Made by a program: the position numbers and the translations under genes. The notes below the pieces were generated by a model that saw only the letters and a list, made by a program, of their open reading frames with translations, made no database searches and was not told the origin of the DNA. Positions 30,943-40,495 of a stretch of 64,000 nucleotides of DNA are shown piece after piece; positions within the stretch are counted from its first letter, which is position 1; each line of letters begins with the position of its first letter. The stretch is from Burkholderiaceae bacterium (lineage in GTDB: Bacteria; Pseudomonadota; Gammaproteobacteria; Burkholderiales; Burkholderiaceae_C), in NCBI GenBank assembly GCA_913776825.1, contig CAJYPV010000018.1, positions 372,001 to 436,000 of the forward strand, in the 5' to 3' direction.

Positions 30943-32528
30943 TGCGCGCGCTGACCTGGGGCCTGCATGGCCTGACCCTGGCGGCCGTGCTGGGGCTGTT
31001 GTTCCTCTGCCAGCAATTGCTGCGGGCGCATGAGTCGCTGTGGGCCATGGCGCTGCTGGGTGCGGCCGGCCTGGTCGTGCTGCTGCAGTTCTCGCGCCGG
31101 CTGCAGGCCTGGCGTTATGTGATGCCGGGCCTGCTGGCGGTGCTGATCTTCATCGTGCTGCCGATGGGCTTCACGCTGGGCATCGGCTTCACCAACTACA
31201 GCTCCGCGCATCTGCTCTCGTTCGAACGCGCGACCGGCGTGCTGCTGCAGCGCACCGACAGCGAGGGCCTGGGCATGGACCTGCTGGTGCTGCGCGCGCC
31301 GCAGGACAGCGGTGCGGCGGCGTCCTACCGTGTGCAACTGATGTCGGACGACGCCCAGCCGTGGCACAGCGAGGCGTTTGTCCTGCCGGAGGCCACCGTG
31401 ACCGGCGCGCTGCCGAGCGCCTCGATGGGCGCGACCGAGCCCGCCGCCGGCGTGCCATTGGTGGCGGGCGAGCTGCCGGGCGGGCTGGCGTCGTCGCTGG
31501 AACGATTGGATGGGCGAGCGCTGGTCGCGCTGCTGCCGGCACTGCAGTCGCTGGTGCTGCGCACGCCGGACGGTCGCCGCTGGCAGTTGTCCAGCCTGCA
31601 CCGGGTCAGCGATCAGCAGCCACGGTATGCGCCGGTCGATGCGAATCACCTGACCGATCTGCGCGACGGCACGCTGCTGCGCGCAGACCATGAGGCCGGC
31701 GTGTGGCGCGATGCGGCCGGGCGGGCGCTGGAGCCGGGCTTCCGCACCGTCGTCGGTTGGGACAACTATGTCCGGATCTTTGGAGATCGCCAGTTCCTGG
31801 AGCCCTTCGGCCGGGTGTTCGCCTGGACCGTCAGCTTTGCCACGCTCAACACCTTGCTGACCTTCGCGCTGGGGCTGTTCTTCGCCGTCGCGCTGAGCTG
31901 GCCGGCGCTGAAAGGGCGGTCGGCCTATCGGATCGCGCTGTTCCTGCCGTATGCGGTGCCGGCCTTCATTTCGATCCCGGTGTTCCGCGGCCTGTTCAAT
32001 GAGAACCTGGGCGAGATCAACCTGGTGCTGGATCTGCTCTTCGGCGTGCGCCCGGGCTGGTTCAGCGATGCGACGCTGGCCCGCGCGATGGTGCTGACGG
32101 TCAACACCTGGCTCGGCTATCCGTACATGATGATCCTGGCGATGGGCCTGCTGAAGGCCATTCCGGAGGATCTGTATGAGGCGTCCGCGCTGGCGGGTGC
32201 GGGACCGCTGACCAATCTGTTCCGCATCACGCTGCCCTTGATCGCGCGGCCGATGGCGCCGCTGCTGGTGGCCTCGTTCGCGGCCAACTTCAACAACCTG
32301 ACGCTGATCGCCTTGCTGACCGAAGGCGCGCCGGATTACCTCGACACCGTGGTGCCGGTGGGCGCGACCGATCTGCTGGCTTCCTACACCTATCGCATCG
32401 CCTTCAACGATGGCGGTCAGAACTATGCGCTGGCCTGTGCCATCTCCTCGCTGGTGTTCGTGATCGTGGCGCTGCTGGCCTATGTGAACCTGCGCTTCTT
32501 CGGAAGCGCGAAGTCGGCCCGGCGCTGA
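30942..32528 (+). CDS. Sugar ABC transporter permease, MalF type
   Basis: A 528-residue inner-membrane permease. N-terminal helices ([17 protein letters not shown] and [16 protein letters not shown]) are followed by a periplasmic P2-like insertion of about 170 residues, as in MalF, and then the core helices. The EAA loop that contacts the ATPase reads [21 protein letters not shown]. Overlap with the binding-protein stop (TGATG) shows translational coupling. The large periplasmic insert is what places it with MalF rather than with short MalF homologues. Confidence 0.93.
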   Translation: MRALTWGLHGLTLAAVLGLLFLCQQLLRAHESLWAMALLGAAGLVVLLQFSRRLQAWRYVMPGLLAVLIFIVLPMGFTLGIGFTNYSSAHLLSFERATGVLLQRTDSEGLGMDLLVLRAPQDSGAAASYRVQLMSDDAQPWHSEAFVLPEATVTGALPSASMGATEPAAGVPLVAGELPGGLASSLERLDGRALVALLPALQSLVLRTPDGRRWQLSSLHRVSDQQPRYAPVDANHLTDLRDGTLLRADHEAGVWRDAAGRALEPGFRTVVGWDNYVRIFGDRQFLEPFGRVFAWTVSFATLNTLLTFALGLFFAVALSWPALKGRSAYRIALFLPYAVPAFISIPVFRGLFNENLGEINLVLDLLFGVRPGWFSDATLARAMVLTVNTWLGYPYMMILAMGLLKAIPEDLYEASALAGAGPLTNLFRITLPLIARPMAPLLVASFAANFNNLTLIALLTEGAPDYLDTVVPVGATDLLASYTYRIAFNDGGQNYALACAISSLVFVIVALLAYVNLRFFGSAKSARR

Positions 32529-32574
32529 GCCGGGCGGACCACGTCCTGGGACGTCTGACCGAAAGAAGCCTGAC

Positions 32575-33465
32575 ATGGCCATGGTGATGACCTCTTCGCA
32601 ACGCTGGCGGGTGCTGGCCTTGCATGCCTTCCTGATCGCCTTCGTGGTGATCAGCCTGCTGCCGCTGTTGATGATCGTCTCGATCTCGCTGCGGCCCGGC
32701 AACTTCGCGGGCGGCAGCCTGATCCCCAAGGAGATCAGCTTCGAGCACTGGCGGCTGGCGCTGGGCCTGTCGGTGGTGGACGAGCAGGGCCGGGTGACGC
32801 CGCCGCCTTTCCCGGTGCTGCAGTGGATCTTCAATTCGCTCAAGGTGGCGGTGATCAGCGCGGCGGTCTGCCTGGCGTTGTCGGTGACCAGCGCTTACGC
32901 CTTCGCGCGGCTGCGCTTCGCCGGGAAGGAAGGCACCTTGACGGCCATGCTGCTGCTGCAGATGTTCCCGTCGGTGCTGGCGCTGGTGGCCATCTATGCG
33001 ATCTTCGACCGGCTCGGCGACTGGGTGCCCTGGCTGGGGCTGAACAGCCACTGGAGCCTGGCGCTGGCCTATACCGGCGCGGTGGCGCAGCACATCTGGC
33101 TGGTGAAGGGCTATTTCGACAGCATCCCGCCCGATCTGGAAGAAGCCGCCGCCGTGGACGGCGCCAGCCGCTGGCAGTCCTTCGTGCTGGTGCTGCTGCC
33201 GCTGGCCAAGCCGGTGCTGGCGGTGGTCTTCGTGCTGGCCTTCCTGGGCGCGATGATCGAATATCCCGTCGCCTCGGTGCTGCTGCACGATGAGCAACAA
33301 CTGACCCTGGCGGTCGGCTCGCGCCTGTTCCTGTTCAACCAGCGCTATCTGTGGGGCGACTTCGCCGCCACCGCGCTGCTCGCCGGTCTGCCGCTGACGC
33401 TGATGTTCCTGTTGATGCAGCGCTGGCTGGTGGCCGGCCTCACCGCCGGCGGGGTGAAGGAATGA
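32575..33465 (+). CDS. Sugar ABC transporter permease, MalG type
   Basis: A 296-residue partner permease with six predicted helices (first [18 protein letters not shown]). The EAA loop is [20 protein letters not shown]. It completes the MalEFGK-like importer with the three preceding genes. A GAAAG ribosome-binding site precedes the ATG, and the stop overlaps the galM start by ATGA. Confidence 0.94.
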   Translation: MAMVMTSSQRWRVLALHAFLIAFVVISLLPLLMIVSISLRPGNFAGGSLIPKEISFEHWRLALGLSVVDEQGRVTPPPFPVLQWIFNSLKVAVISAAVCLALSVTSAYAFARLRFAGKEGTLTAMLLLQMFPSVLALVAIYAIFDRLGDWVPWLGLNSHWSLALAYTGAVAQHIWLVKGYFDSIPPDLEEAAAVDGASRWQSFVLVLLPLAKPVLAVVFVLAFLGAMIEYPVASVLLHDEQQLTLAVGSRLFLFNQRYLWGDFAATALLAGLPLTLMFLLMQRWLVAGLTAGGVKE

Positions 33466-34583
33466 GCGGCATGAATGTGCTGAGCGGCGCCAGTGCAGCG
33501 GGCTGGCTGTCGACGCTCGGCGAGCCGGCGTCCGCCGACGCACCGAACGCGCCGAGCGCGCCGAACGCTCGCATGACCGTGCGCTGCGCCGACGCGGCCG
33601 ATGCCTGGACGCTCACCGGTGAGGATGGCCTGCAGATCCGCATCCTTGGTTCTGGGGCGAGCTGGGTCGGCTGCCGGGTGCCGCTGCGCGACGGCGGCTC
33701 GCGCGAAGTGCTGCTCGGTTTCGACGATCTGGATTCGCAACGCCGCAATCGGGCCTATGTGGGCGCGACGATCGGCCGCTGGGCCAACCGCATCGCCGGC
33801 TTGAAGCTGCGACGCGGCGAGCGTGCCTGGAGTCTCGCCAGCGAGCCCGGCCTGAATCACCAGTTGCACGGCGGACCGGGCGGCTTCCATCAGCGCGACT
33901 GGACGCTGCTGGAACTGACCGATCAGCGCATCCGCCTGGGCCTGCATTCGCCCGAGGGCGACCAGGGCTTTCCGGGCGCGCTGGATGTCGAGGTGCTCTA
34001 CACCCTGCTGGGTGGGCTGGGCATGGAGATCGAATTCCGCGCGCGACTGTCCGGACCGCGGCCCTGTCCGGTCGGGCTGACCAATCACGCCTACTTCCAG
34101 CTGGATGGCCGCGCGGACGCCGATGTCCGGCAGCAGCAATTGCAGGTGGCGGCGCATCAGGTGCTGCCGGTCGATGCCCATGGCTTGCCGACCGGCGGAC
34201 CGGCCCCGGTGGGCGACGACGGCCCGATGCAGCGTTTCGACTACCGCGCGCGCCGCCCCATCGCTCAGGCGCTGGATCAGGCGTTTCTGCTCGATCCCAC
34301 CGCCACGCCGATGGCGCGTCCGGCCGCGACCCTGACCGCTGCGGATGGCCGGGTGGCGATGGACGTCTTCACCAGTCTGCCGGCGATGCAGGTCTACACC
34401 GGCGAGTTTCTGGCGTCCGGCACGCAAGGCTGTTCGCCGTCCTGGCCGGCCTTTGGCGGCATCGCGCTGGAACCGCAGTTTCTGCCCGACAGCCCGCATC
34501 ACCCCGAATGGCCGCAGCCGGACTGCTGGTTGCAGCCGGGCGCGCTCTGGAGCCACCGCATCCGCTATCGGTTCCGCACCTGA
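33462..34583 (+). CDS. galM: Galactose mutarotase (aldose 1-epimerase)
   Basis: Converts beta-D-galactose, released by the beta-galactosidases, to the alpha anomer needed by GalK. 373 aa. Family motifs: [15 protein letters not shown] (as [13 protein letters not shown]), substrate His in [16 protein letters not shown], second His in [11 protein letters not shown], and the catalytic-Glu region VYTGEFLA. The start is set by the ATGA overlap with malG-type stop. Last gene of the GH35 operon. Confidence 0.95.
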   Translation: MSGMNVLSGASAAGWLSTLGEPASADAPNAPSAPNARMTVRCADAADAWTLTGEDGLQIRILGSGASWVGCRVPLRDGGSREVLLGFDDLDSQRRNRAYVGATIGRWANRIAGLKLRRGERAWSLASEPGLNHQLHGGPGGFHQRDWTLLELTDQRIRLGLHSPEGDQGFPGALDVEVLYTLLGGLGMEIEFRARLSGPRPCPVGLTNHAYFQLDGRADADVRQQQLQVAAHQVLPVDAHGLPTGGPAPVGDDGPMQRFDYRARRPIAQALDQAFLLDPTATPMARPAATLTAADGRVAMDVFTSLPAMQVYTGEFLASGTQGCSPSWPAFGGIALEPQFLPDSPHHPEWPQPDCWLQPGALWSHRIRYRFRT

Positions 34584-34771
34584 TGCGCTGACCGCTCATC
34601 TCCCCACGGCGGGGGGCGAGCGGGGCGGGTCCTGGCGCTTCCACGTCCGTCCCTGGAGGGGATGCAGCCGTGTTGCGTCAAGGCGGGCCCCGAGAGTTTC
34701 CTCAAGCCGGGCGTCGTTCTCTACGGTGCGAAGACCGCGACACGGTGTCGCGGCGACGCAAGGAGATCACG

Positions 34772-36013
34772 ATGCTGGACCTGACATTCGAGGACTTCGC
34801 CTATTTCCCGGCGCTGCGCGCCCGGCAGGCGGAACTGCGCGCGCTGACGGCCCTGGACGACGAACGGCTGGACCAGATCCTGCCGATGCTGACGCTCAGC
34901 CACGGACTGTCGGCGCTGGAACAGCGGCGCGCGGTGGACCGGGTGGGCGAGCGGCTGCGCGGCCGGCCGCTGGTGCTCGATCTGGGCGAGCCGCCGCGCG
35001 CGACGGCCCAGTCGCCGGTTCCGCTGTTCGATGACGCGCACGCCTTCCAGGCCTGGCGCAGCTTTGTCAGCGACTTCGACCATGTCGTGCCGGTGCTGCA
35101 GTTCGAGTGCCGAGGCGAGCGTCGACCGCTGGTCCGTCAAGCGGTCCTGATCGAGCGGGTGCTGGGCCGGCTGGCCTTCCGCGTGCGGCATCCGGAGACC
35201 GAGATCGAGCAGGTGCTGGCCGCGCTGGATGCGATGGACGATGCCGGCAACGCGGTGGTCTATCTGGACGGCGGCTATCTGCGCGGCGCGCTGTTCGAGT
35301 GCTGGCGAACCCTGACCCGCTCGCTGATCCGTCTGCGCATGGCCTATCCGGATCTGATGGTGGTGATGCTGGCGACCAGCTTTCCGTCTTCGGTGCAGCA
35401 GTTCCAGCTTCGCTCCGTGGGTGCGGCTGCGGTCCCCGACCTGTCCGATCTGTCGGAGCTGATGGGGCTGTGCGACAAGCTGGGCGTGTCGAGCCTGAGC
35501 GGGGTGGTCGCCGGATCGGCCGCGCCGGCGCTGCAGCGCGGCGTGCTCGAGATGCAGGAGCGCACCCTGCATGCGCGGCTGGGCGGCCCGGCCATGCTGG
35601 GGTATGGCGACTATGGCGCGCTGCATCCGCATCCCCGGCCGACCGCCGACGGCGCCGAGTGGACGGCTCGCATCGACTATCCGAAGGAATCCTGTTGGGT
35701 GTTCCATCGGCGCTTGAACGACCAGAGCCGCAGCGCGTATTCGCAGATCGCCAATGCGCTGGCCGAGGCGGAGCCGGAGCTCGGCGGGCTGGACTGCTGG
35801 GGCGAGCGGATGATCCTCGACGCCGCGCAGGGCGAGGTCTTCGCCCGCGGTCCGGCCGCCTGGCTGGCGGTGCGGATCAACATCCACCTGGCGCGGCAGG
35901 TGGCGCTGTCCGCGCGGCTGTCCGCCCATCGGCCCGCACAGCCGGCACGGCCCGCCAGCGCGGACGCGATGGAATGGCCGGAGAGCAGCGTGGACGATCT
36001 GTTGGAGGCATGA
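34772..36013 (+). CDS. Beta family protein (phage T4 beta-protein-like)
   Basis: A 413-residue soluble protein matching the beta family named after a phage T4 protein. The N-terminus (DFAYFPALRARQAELRALTAL with ILPMLTL) has the usual form of a conserved strand, an Arg-Ala-Glu helix and an LPL(L/E) strand. NAVVYLDGGYLRG and PDLMVVMLATSFPSS fit a TIM-barrel-like repeat pattern. Biochemical role unknown. Relatives are scattered among bacteria and phages, sometimes in accessory regions. AGGAGA precedes the ATG at good spacing. It is 188 bp after galM on the same strand and not obviously part of the galactan system. Confidence 0.72.
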   Translation: MLDLTFEDFAYFPALRARQAELRALTALDDERLDQILPMLTLSHGLSALEQRRAVDRVGERLRGRPLVLDLGEPPRATAQSPVPLFDDAHAFQAWRSFVSDFDHVVPVLQFECRGERRPLVRQAVLIERVLGRLAFRVRHPETEIEQVLAALDAMDDAGNAVVYLDGGYLRGALFECWRTLTRSLIRLRMAYPDLMVVMLATSFPSSVQQFQLRSVGAAAVPDLSDLSELMGLCDKLGVSSLSGVVAGSAAPALQRGVLEMQERTLHARLGGPAMLGYGDYGALHPHPRPTADGAEWTARIDYPKESCWVFHRRLNDQSRSAYSQIANALAEAEPELGGLDCWGERMILDAAQGEVFARGPAAWLAVRINIHLARQVALSARLSAHRPAQPARPASADAMEWPESSVDDLLEA

Positions 36014-36076
36014 GCGCCGTGACGGCGTCTCCGGCGCCGCGCTGCGCGCGCCGCGTCAGGGCCGCAACACTTGACC

Positions 36077-36149
36077 CCGCGTGCCGCCGCCGAGCCACAG
36101 CGCCTGGCTCCGCGTGCCGCCGCCGGGCCGCAGCGCCAGGCCCCGCGTG
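36077..36149. repeat. 33-bp GC-rich tandem repeat
   Basis: Unit CCGCGTGCCGCCGCCGRGCC plus RCAGCGCCWGGCY occurs twice and starts a third time with period 33. It fills the gap between the convergent beta-family and TonB-receptor genes. Confidence 0.7.
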
Positions 36150-36210
36150 GCATCACGGGGCCGCCACCGTGTCGCCGCAGGGCCGCGGCGCGGGCACGCG
36201 GTCCGACGGT

Positions 36211-38868
36211 TTACAGCTCGGCGCGCAGGCTGATCGCGAAGCGGCGATCGTCGCTGTAGGTGCCGCGCGGGAGCTGGTAGTCGGTGAAGGTGCTGCGGCG
36301 CACGGTCTTGGTCAGGTTGTTGGCCTCGAATGCCACCCGCAGCTTGGGGGTCAGCGCGTAGCTGACATACGCATCCACCATGCCGTAAGCCTTCATCGAG
36401 ACCGGGGTCTGCACCGTCACGCCGTCGTTGGTCGGATAGCTCAGACGAGGGCCGATCGCATAGGCGCTGCGCCAGTTGTAGGCCAGACGGGCGGAGAAGT
36501 CGCCCAGGTCATACATGCCGACCAGGTTGGCGCTGCGCTTGGACAGCCCTTCCAGCGGGGCGGTGCGACCGTCGATCGCGCTGGGTGCGGCGCTGTCGAC
36601 ATAGGTCAGGTTGGCCTGCAGGCCCAGGCCGCGCAGCAGACCCGGCAGCTTGTTGAAGAAGCCCTGGTAGCCGACCTCCAGACCACGGATGCGGCCGTCG
36701 CGGCCATTGGTCGGCGTGGTGACGGTGTAGGTCGTGCCGTTGATGGTGCTCTGGGTGCTGCTGGTCTGGATGAAGCCGGAGACTTCCTTGTAGAACGCGG
36801 CGCCGTAGACGCTGTCGCTCTGGCTGATGTAGTACTCCAGCGTGGTGTCGACCTGATTGGCGCGCAGCTTGTCGAGCTCCGGATTGCCTTGATAGCCGGT
36901 GCGGTCATTGACGTTCAGGCTCAGGCTGGGCGTGAGCTGGTCGAAGTTCGGCCGGGTCACGACACGCGACAACCCCAGGCGCGCCTGCAGGTCCGGACGC
37001 AGTTCCAGGCGCAGGTTCAGCGAGGGCAGCCAGTCGGTGTCGCTCTTGTCCAGGCTGACCCGGTCGCCGGCCACGGTGGAGAAGTCGCGGCCGGTCTTGG
37101 TCTTGACCGCGCGCAGGCCGAGGTTGCCGGTCAGCGGCAGTCCGGCCAGGCTGGTGTCGAGGTCGCCTGCCAGATAGAGCGCGCCGCTGCGCTCGGTGTA
37201 GCGGAAGGTCTGTGCGGGATCGAAATCGGGAATGCCCAGGTTGAAGGTGCCGCGCACCGCATTGGCATCACGCAGCCAGTCGGTGTTGGTGACGGTCAGC
37301 CACTGGCGGGCGATCTGGCCGTTGCCGGCGTCCTTGAGCAGGTTGTTGTAGGGCAGCAGGCCGATGTGGGGGATCGACGAGAGATTGAACATCCACAGGT
37401 CGTCGATGGTGTTGATCTCGGCGCTGTCGGCGCGACGATCAGCCACCCGCACGCCGCCGCGCAGCTTGGTGACGATGCCCAGGTCCACCGGCTTGTCGGC
37501 ATCGAGCTTCCAGGCGGTGTCGCGTCCGGTGTTCTTGATGCGGAAGTACAGCGCCTTGTCGGCCCAGTAATTGGCGGGATTGGTCAGTTGCGCCGTGGGC
37601 GAGCCCGCCGACGGCAGCTGGGTGCTGAGGTCGTATTGGTAGGTCGCGGGGTCGTCGCTGAAGGTGCCCAGGCGCACTTCCTGATAGAAGCGGTCGAAGG
37701 TGCTGCGGGTGTGGCTCAGGTCGCTGCGCACCACGGCGTCGGCGACTTTCCACTTGGCGGCCAGGGCGATCTGGTTGATGCGGGTGTCTTCATCCGCGAC
37801 CGAGCCGGAGGTGCTCATGCTCGCGCCCCAGAAGGTGCCCGAGACGAAGCGGCCCTGGTTGTCGGTCTTGATCTCGCCGTTCGGCCAGAGCTGGCCCTGA
37901 TTGGCGGTGGCGCTGAAGTTGGCCCAGAACGGCGACGCGTAGTGACCGAAGACGTCGGTGCGGCTCTTCAGCCGGGTGTGGTTCAGGTCCAGCGTGTATT
38001 CGCTGCGGGCGTCCGGGCGCCATTGCAGCGAGGCGCTGGCGGCCTGGCGGTCGCGCTGACCGAATTCATAGGCCAGCCAGTGTCCGAGCGGCGCCACCGT
38101 GCCGGAGCCATCGGCCAGGGCGGCGGGGTTGTCCAGTTCCTGGGTATCGGAGCGGTAGTCGCGCTTCTGGGCCGAGACACTCAGCAGCGCGCCGAATTCG
38201 CCGCGCTCGGTGCGCCAGCGGTTGGACACCAGCACCGAGCCTTCCGCATTGGTCTTGTCGACCAGTTCTGCGTGGGTCGCCTTGACCGAACCGGCCAGCT
38301 TGAAGCCGGCGAAGTCGAACGGGCGGCGGGTGCGCAGGTCGATGACGCCGCCGATGCCGCCTTCGATCAGTTCGGCCGTCGGGGTCTTGTAGACATCCGC
38401 ACCCGCCAGCAGTTCAGCGGGCACGTCCTGGAAGGACAGGCCCCGTTCCTTGCCGGCGGAGAAGATCACCCGGCCGTTCAGCAGCGTCTGGGTCTGCTGC
38501 AGGCCACGGACCTGCACCCGGTCGCCTTCGCCGCGATTGCGGGAGATCTGCACCCCGCTGATGCGCTGCAGTGCTTCGGCCACGTTGGCATCCGGAAGCT
38601 TGCCGATGTCGTCCGCCACGATGGAGTCCACCACCTGTTCCGCATTGCGCTTGATGTCCTGCGCCTTGATCAGGCTGTTGCGCTGACCCTGCACCACCAC
38701 GGTGTCGAGCTGGCCGGCTTCAGTCGAGGCCGGAGCAGCCTGTTGCGCAGCGACGGCCCACGGCGACATCAAGGCCACGCAGGCCAGCGCCACCGGCGCA
38801 AGCCGTTGCCGCGTGGCGGGCGAGGCGGGAAGCTGAGCGCCGCAGGGGCGAGCGGTGGAACGGGTCAT
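36211..38868 (-). CDS. TonB-dependent receptor of the galactan regulon
   Basis: An 885-residue outer-membrane transporter. The signal peptide ends near WAVAAQQ. The plug domain includes DANVAEALQRISGVQISR and RVQVRGLQQTQTLLNGR. The rest is a 22-strand barrel ending in the typical aromatic/hydrophobic C-terminus (FAISLRAEL). It belongs to the Caulobacter/Xanthomonas-type carbohydrate receptors. It sits next to the secreted GH53 galactanase on the same strand and has an operator-like site upstream, so it should import galactan fragments across the outer membrane. GGAG seven nt before the ATG. Confidence 0.93.
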   Translation of the reverse strand: MTRSTARPCGAQLPASPATRQRLAPVALACVALMSPWAVAAQQAAPASTEAGQLDTVVVQGQRNSLIKAQDIKRNAEQVVDSIVADDIGKLPDANVAEALQRISGVQISRNRGEGDRVQVRGLQQTQTLLNGRVIFSAGKERGLSFQDVPAELLAGADVYKTPTAELIEGGIGGVIDLRTRRPFDFAGFKLAGSVKATHAELVDKTNAEGSVLVSNRWRTERGEFGALLSVSAQKRDYRSDTQELDNPAALADGSGTVAPLGHWLAYEFGQRDRQAASASLQWRPDARSEYTLDLNHTRLKSRTDVFGHYASPFWANFSATANQGQLWPNGEIKTDNQGRFVSGTFWGASMSTSGSVADEDTRINQIALAAKWKVADAVVRSDLSHTRSTFDRFYQEVRLGTFSDDPATYQYDLSTQLPSAGSPTAQLTNPANYWADKALYFRIKNTGRDTAWKLDADKPVDLGIVTKLRGGVRVADRRADSAEINTIDDLWMFNLSSIPHIGLLPYNNLLKDAGNGQIARQWLTVTNTDWLRDANAVRGTFNLGIPDFDPAQTFRYTERSGALYLAGDLDTSLAGLPLTGNLGLRAVKTKTGRDFSTVAGDRVSLDKSDTDWLPSLNLRLELRPDLQARLGLSRVVTRPNFDQLTPSLSLNVNDRTGYQGNPELDKLRANQVDTTLEYYISQSDSVYGAAFYKEVSGFIQTSSTQSTINGTTYTVTTPTNGRDGRIRGLEVGYQGFFNKLPGLLRGLGLQANLTYVDSAAPSAIDGRTAPLEGLSKRSANLVGMYDLGDFSARLAYNWRSAYAIGPRLSYPTNDGVTVQTPVSMKAYGMVDAYVSYALTPKLRVAFEANNLTKTVRRSTFTDYQLPRGTYSDDRRFAISLRAEL

Positions 38869-38889
38869 GGGAGGTCTCCGAATGTGATG

Positions 38890-39006
38890 GTCGTTGTGAT
38901 CGTTCTGGGCGCTGCGATCGCGGTGGTCGCTCTAATCGCTTGGGTCGCTTTAATCGCTTTAATCGCTTGGGTCGCTTGGGTCGCTTGGGTCGCTGTGATC
39001 GCAGGA
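38890..39006. repeat. 13-unit 9-bp tandem repeat upstream of the TonB receptor
   Basis: Thirteen consecutive 9-bp units of the form RTCGCTTKR (for example GTCGCTTGG, ATCGCTTTA) fill most of the 194-bp gap between the receptor and the GH53 gene. Units alternate between TTGG and TTTA endings, so that ATC-starting units create TTAATCGCTT strings resembling the locus operator. Confidence 0.85.
38950..38961 (-). promoter_or_regulatory. Operator-like site within the repeat tract, before the TonB receptor
   Basis: TTAATCGCTTTA differs at one position from the GH53 operator TTAATCGCTTAA and at two from the perfect palindrome. A second copy, TTAATCGCTTGG, lies at 38959-38970. Both are about 80-100 nt upstream of the receptor start. 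Confidence 0.5.
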
Positions 39007-39062
39007 AAGAGGCCTTCGGCCCGGTGGCGCGGCGGCCGCCCGGCCATCGCCGAGGCGGTGCA

Positions 39063-40409
39063 TCACCGACAGGGCGCTGACTCGCGGAACGCCTTCAGCG
39101 CGGGCAGGGCGCGGCCTTGGGCATCGAACCAGGTCTGGTTGGCCCAGCCGTTGCCGTCACCGGTGCGCCAGCCGGCGCCGGGCACATTCATCCAGGCGGG
39201 TTCCCACCAGAAGACGCCCAGGCCGTTCGGCACTGCGGCCACCGCCTGCACCAGGTCGCGCAGCATGTCGGCCTGGCCTTGCGGGGTGGCGGGATAGCCG
39301 CCGCGCTCGGCACCTTCGCGGTTGAAGACCGCCGGACCGCCGCCGGGGTTGTCCGGCTGCCAGCCATAGGCGGTTTCGACCACCACCAGCGGTTTGCCGT
39401 ACCGGTCGGACAGGTCGCGCAGGTTGGCGCGCAACTGGGTGAAATCGTCGTGGTGGTAGGGATACCAGCTCAGGCCGATGACGTCGTAGTCCAGCTTCGC
39501 CGCCTCGAACTGGTCGTAGACGCGGCGGAACAGCGCGCCGCTCTGGCCGTCGCCGGTGTGCGCGAGATGCAGCATCACCGGCAGCCGCGCGCCGCGCAGG
39601 CGGTCGGTGGCGCGCACGCCGCGGATGCCGGCGGCCAGCAGCGCACGGAAGCTGTCGTCCCCGCCGATCTGTTCATCGGGGGTTTCGCGCCAGGTCTTGC
39701 CGTCCGGCCACAGCATGCCGCCGTTGATCTCGTTGCCGACCTGGATCATGTCCGGATCGGTGCCCTGACGGTGCAGGGCGGTGAGCACCTCGGCGGTATA
39801 GCGTTCCACCGCGTCCTGCAGTGCCTTGCCGCTGAGGCGCGCCCAGGCGGCGGGCTTGGCCTGCTTGCCGGGATCGGTCCAGAAGTCGCTGTAATGGATG
39901 TCGAGCAGCCATTTCATGCCCTGCGCCTGGATGCGCTTGGCCAGCGCCAGGGTCAGCGCCAGGTCGTTGTTGCCGCCGCCGACGGGCTCGCCGTGACGCG
40001 ACACGATGCGATCGCCCTCGATCACGTCCGCCGCGTTGATGGGGGTGTGCCACAAGCGCAGACGGGCCCAGTTGATGCCGGCCGCGCGCAGGATCTGCAG
40101 CGCGGTGCCGGAGCGGCCGTCCGCCGTGGTGAAGCGAGCACCGCCGCGCTCGACCGCATCCAAGGTCGACAGATCGGCGCCGAGGATGAAATCCCGTGCG
40201 TGCCGCGTGGCTGCGGACGCAGAGCAAGCGCTTGAAACCGGGGCGCTGCCCGCTGCCGACCCGGCGGCCGGGCTCGACGCCGCGCTCGATGCCGGAGCCT
40301 CCTGCGCCAGCGCCGAGGCGGCGAATGGCAGGGCCGCGCCGGCGATCAGCCAGTTTCGTCGAGTTACCGCGCCAATGGGCGTGGCGTCCTGGGGGCAGGG
40401 GGCGTTCAA
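39063..40409 (-). CDS. Secreted endo-beta-1,4-galactanase, glycoside hydrolase family 53
   Basis: Cuts beta-1,4-galactan (pectin side chains) outside the cell. A twin-arginine-like signal TRRNWLIAGAALPFAASALA is followed by an Ala/Ser linker of about 40 residues and the GH53 barrel: DFILGADLSTL, INWARLRLWHTP, WLLDIHYSDFWTDPGKQ, acid/base Glu in MIQVGNEINGGMLWP, nucleophile Glu in LVVVETAYGW, and WWEPAW near the end. Start: a GTG at 40469 would give 20 more residues but lies only five bases from the operator and has no ribosome-binding site. The TTG at 40409 has GGAGTGAG about 6 nt upstream and is preferred. Confidence 0.92.
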   Translation of the reverse strand: MNAPCPQDATPIGAVTRRNWLIAGAALPFAASALAQEAPASSAASSPAAGSAAGSAPVSSACSASAATRHARDFILGADLSTLDAVERGGARFTTADGRSGTALQILRAAGINWARLRLWHTPINAADVIEGDRIVSRHGEPVGGGNNDLALTLALAKRIQAQGMKWLLDIHYSDFWTDPGKQAKPAAWARLSGKALQDAVERYTAEVLTALHRQGTDPDMIQVGNEINGGMLWPDGKTWRETPDEQIGGDDSFRALLAAGIRGVRATDRLRGARLPVMLHLAHTGDGQSGALFRRVYDQFEAAKLDYDVIGLSWYPYHHDDFTQLRANLRDLSDRYGKPLVVVETAYGWQPDNPGGGPAVFNREGAERGGYPATPQGQADMLRDLVQAVAAVPNGLGVFWWEPAWMNVPGAGWRTGDGNGWANQTWFDAQGRALPALKAFRESAPCR

Positions 40410-40473
40410 ATCTGTCTCACTCCGGCGCAAACGTGGGGACGTGCGCCATGTCGTTGGTTTTCTCTTCACTGGG

Positions 40474-40485
40474 TTAATCGCTTAA
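40474..40485 (-). promoter_or_regulatory. LacI-type operator for the GH53 gene
   Basis: TTAATCGCTTAA, one mismatch from the palindrome upstream of GH42 and GH35. On the minus strand a -10-like TACGAT (40490-40495) ends four bases before it, the same spacing as at GH42. No good -35 was found. Confidence 0.78.
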
Positions 40486-40495
40486 CCTGATCGTA

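Noticed and set aside
35107..39297. 1396-codon open frame on the plus strand
   Set aside because: Covers the beta-family gene in another frame and the TonB receptor in antisense. No ribosome-binding site or recognisable domain.
40410..40469. GTG at 40469 as the GH53 start
   Set aside because: It is five bases from the operator, without a ribosome-binding site. The TTG at 40409 has GGAGTGAG at suitable spacing.
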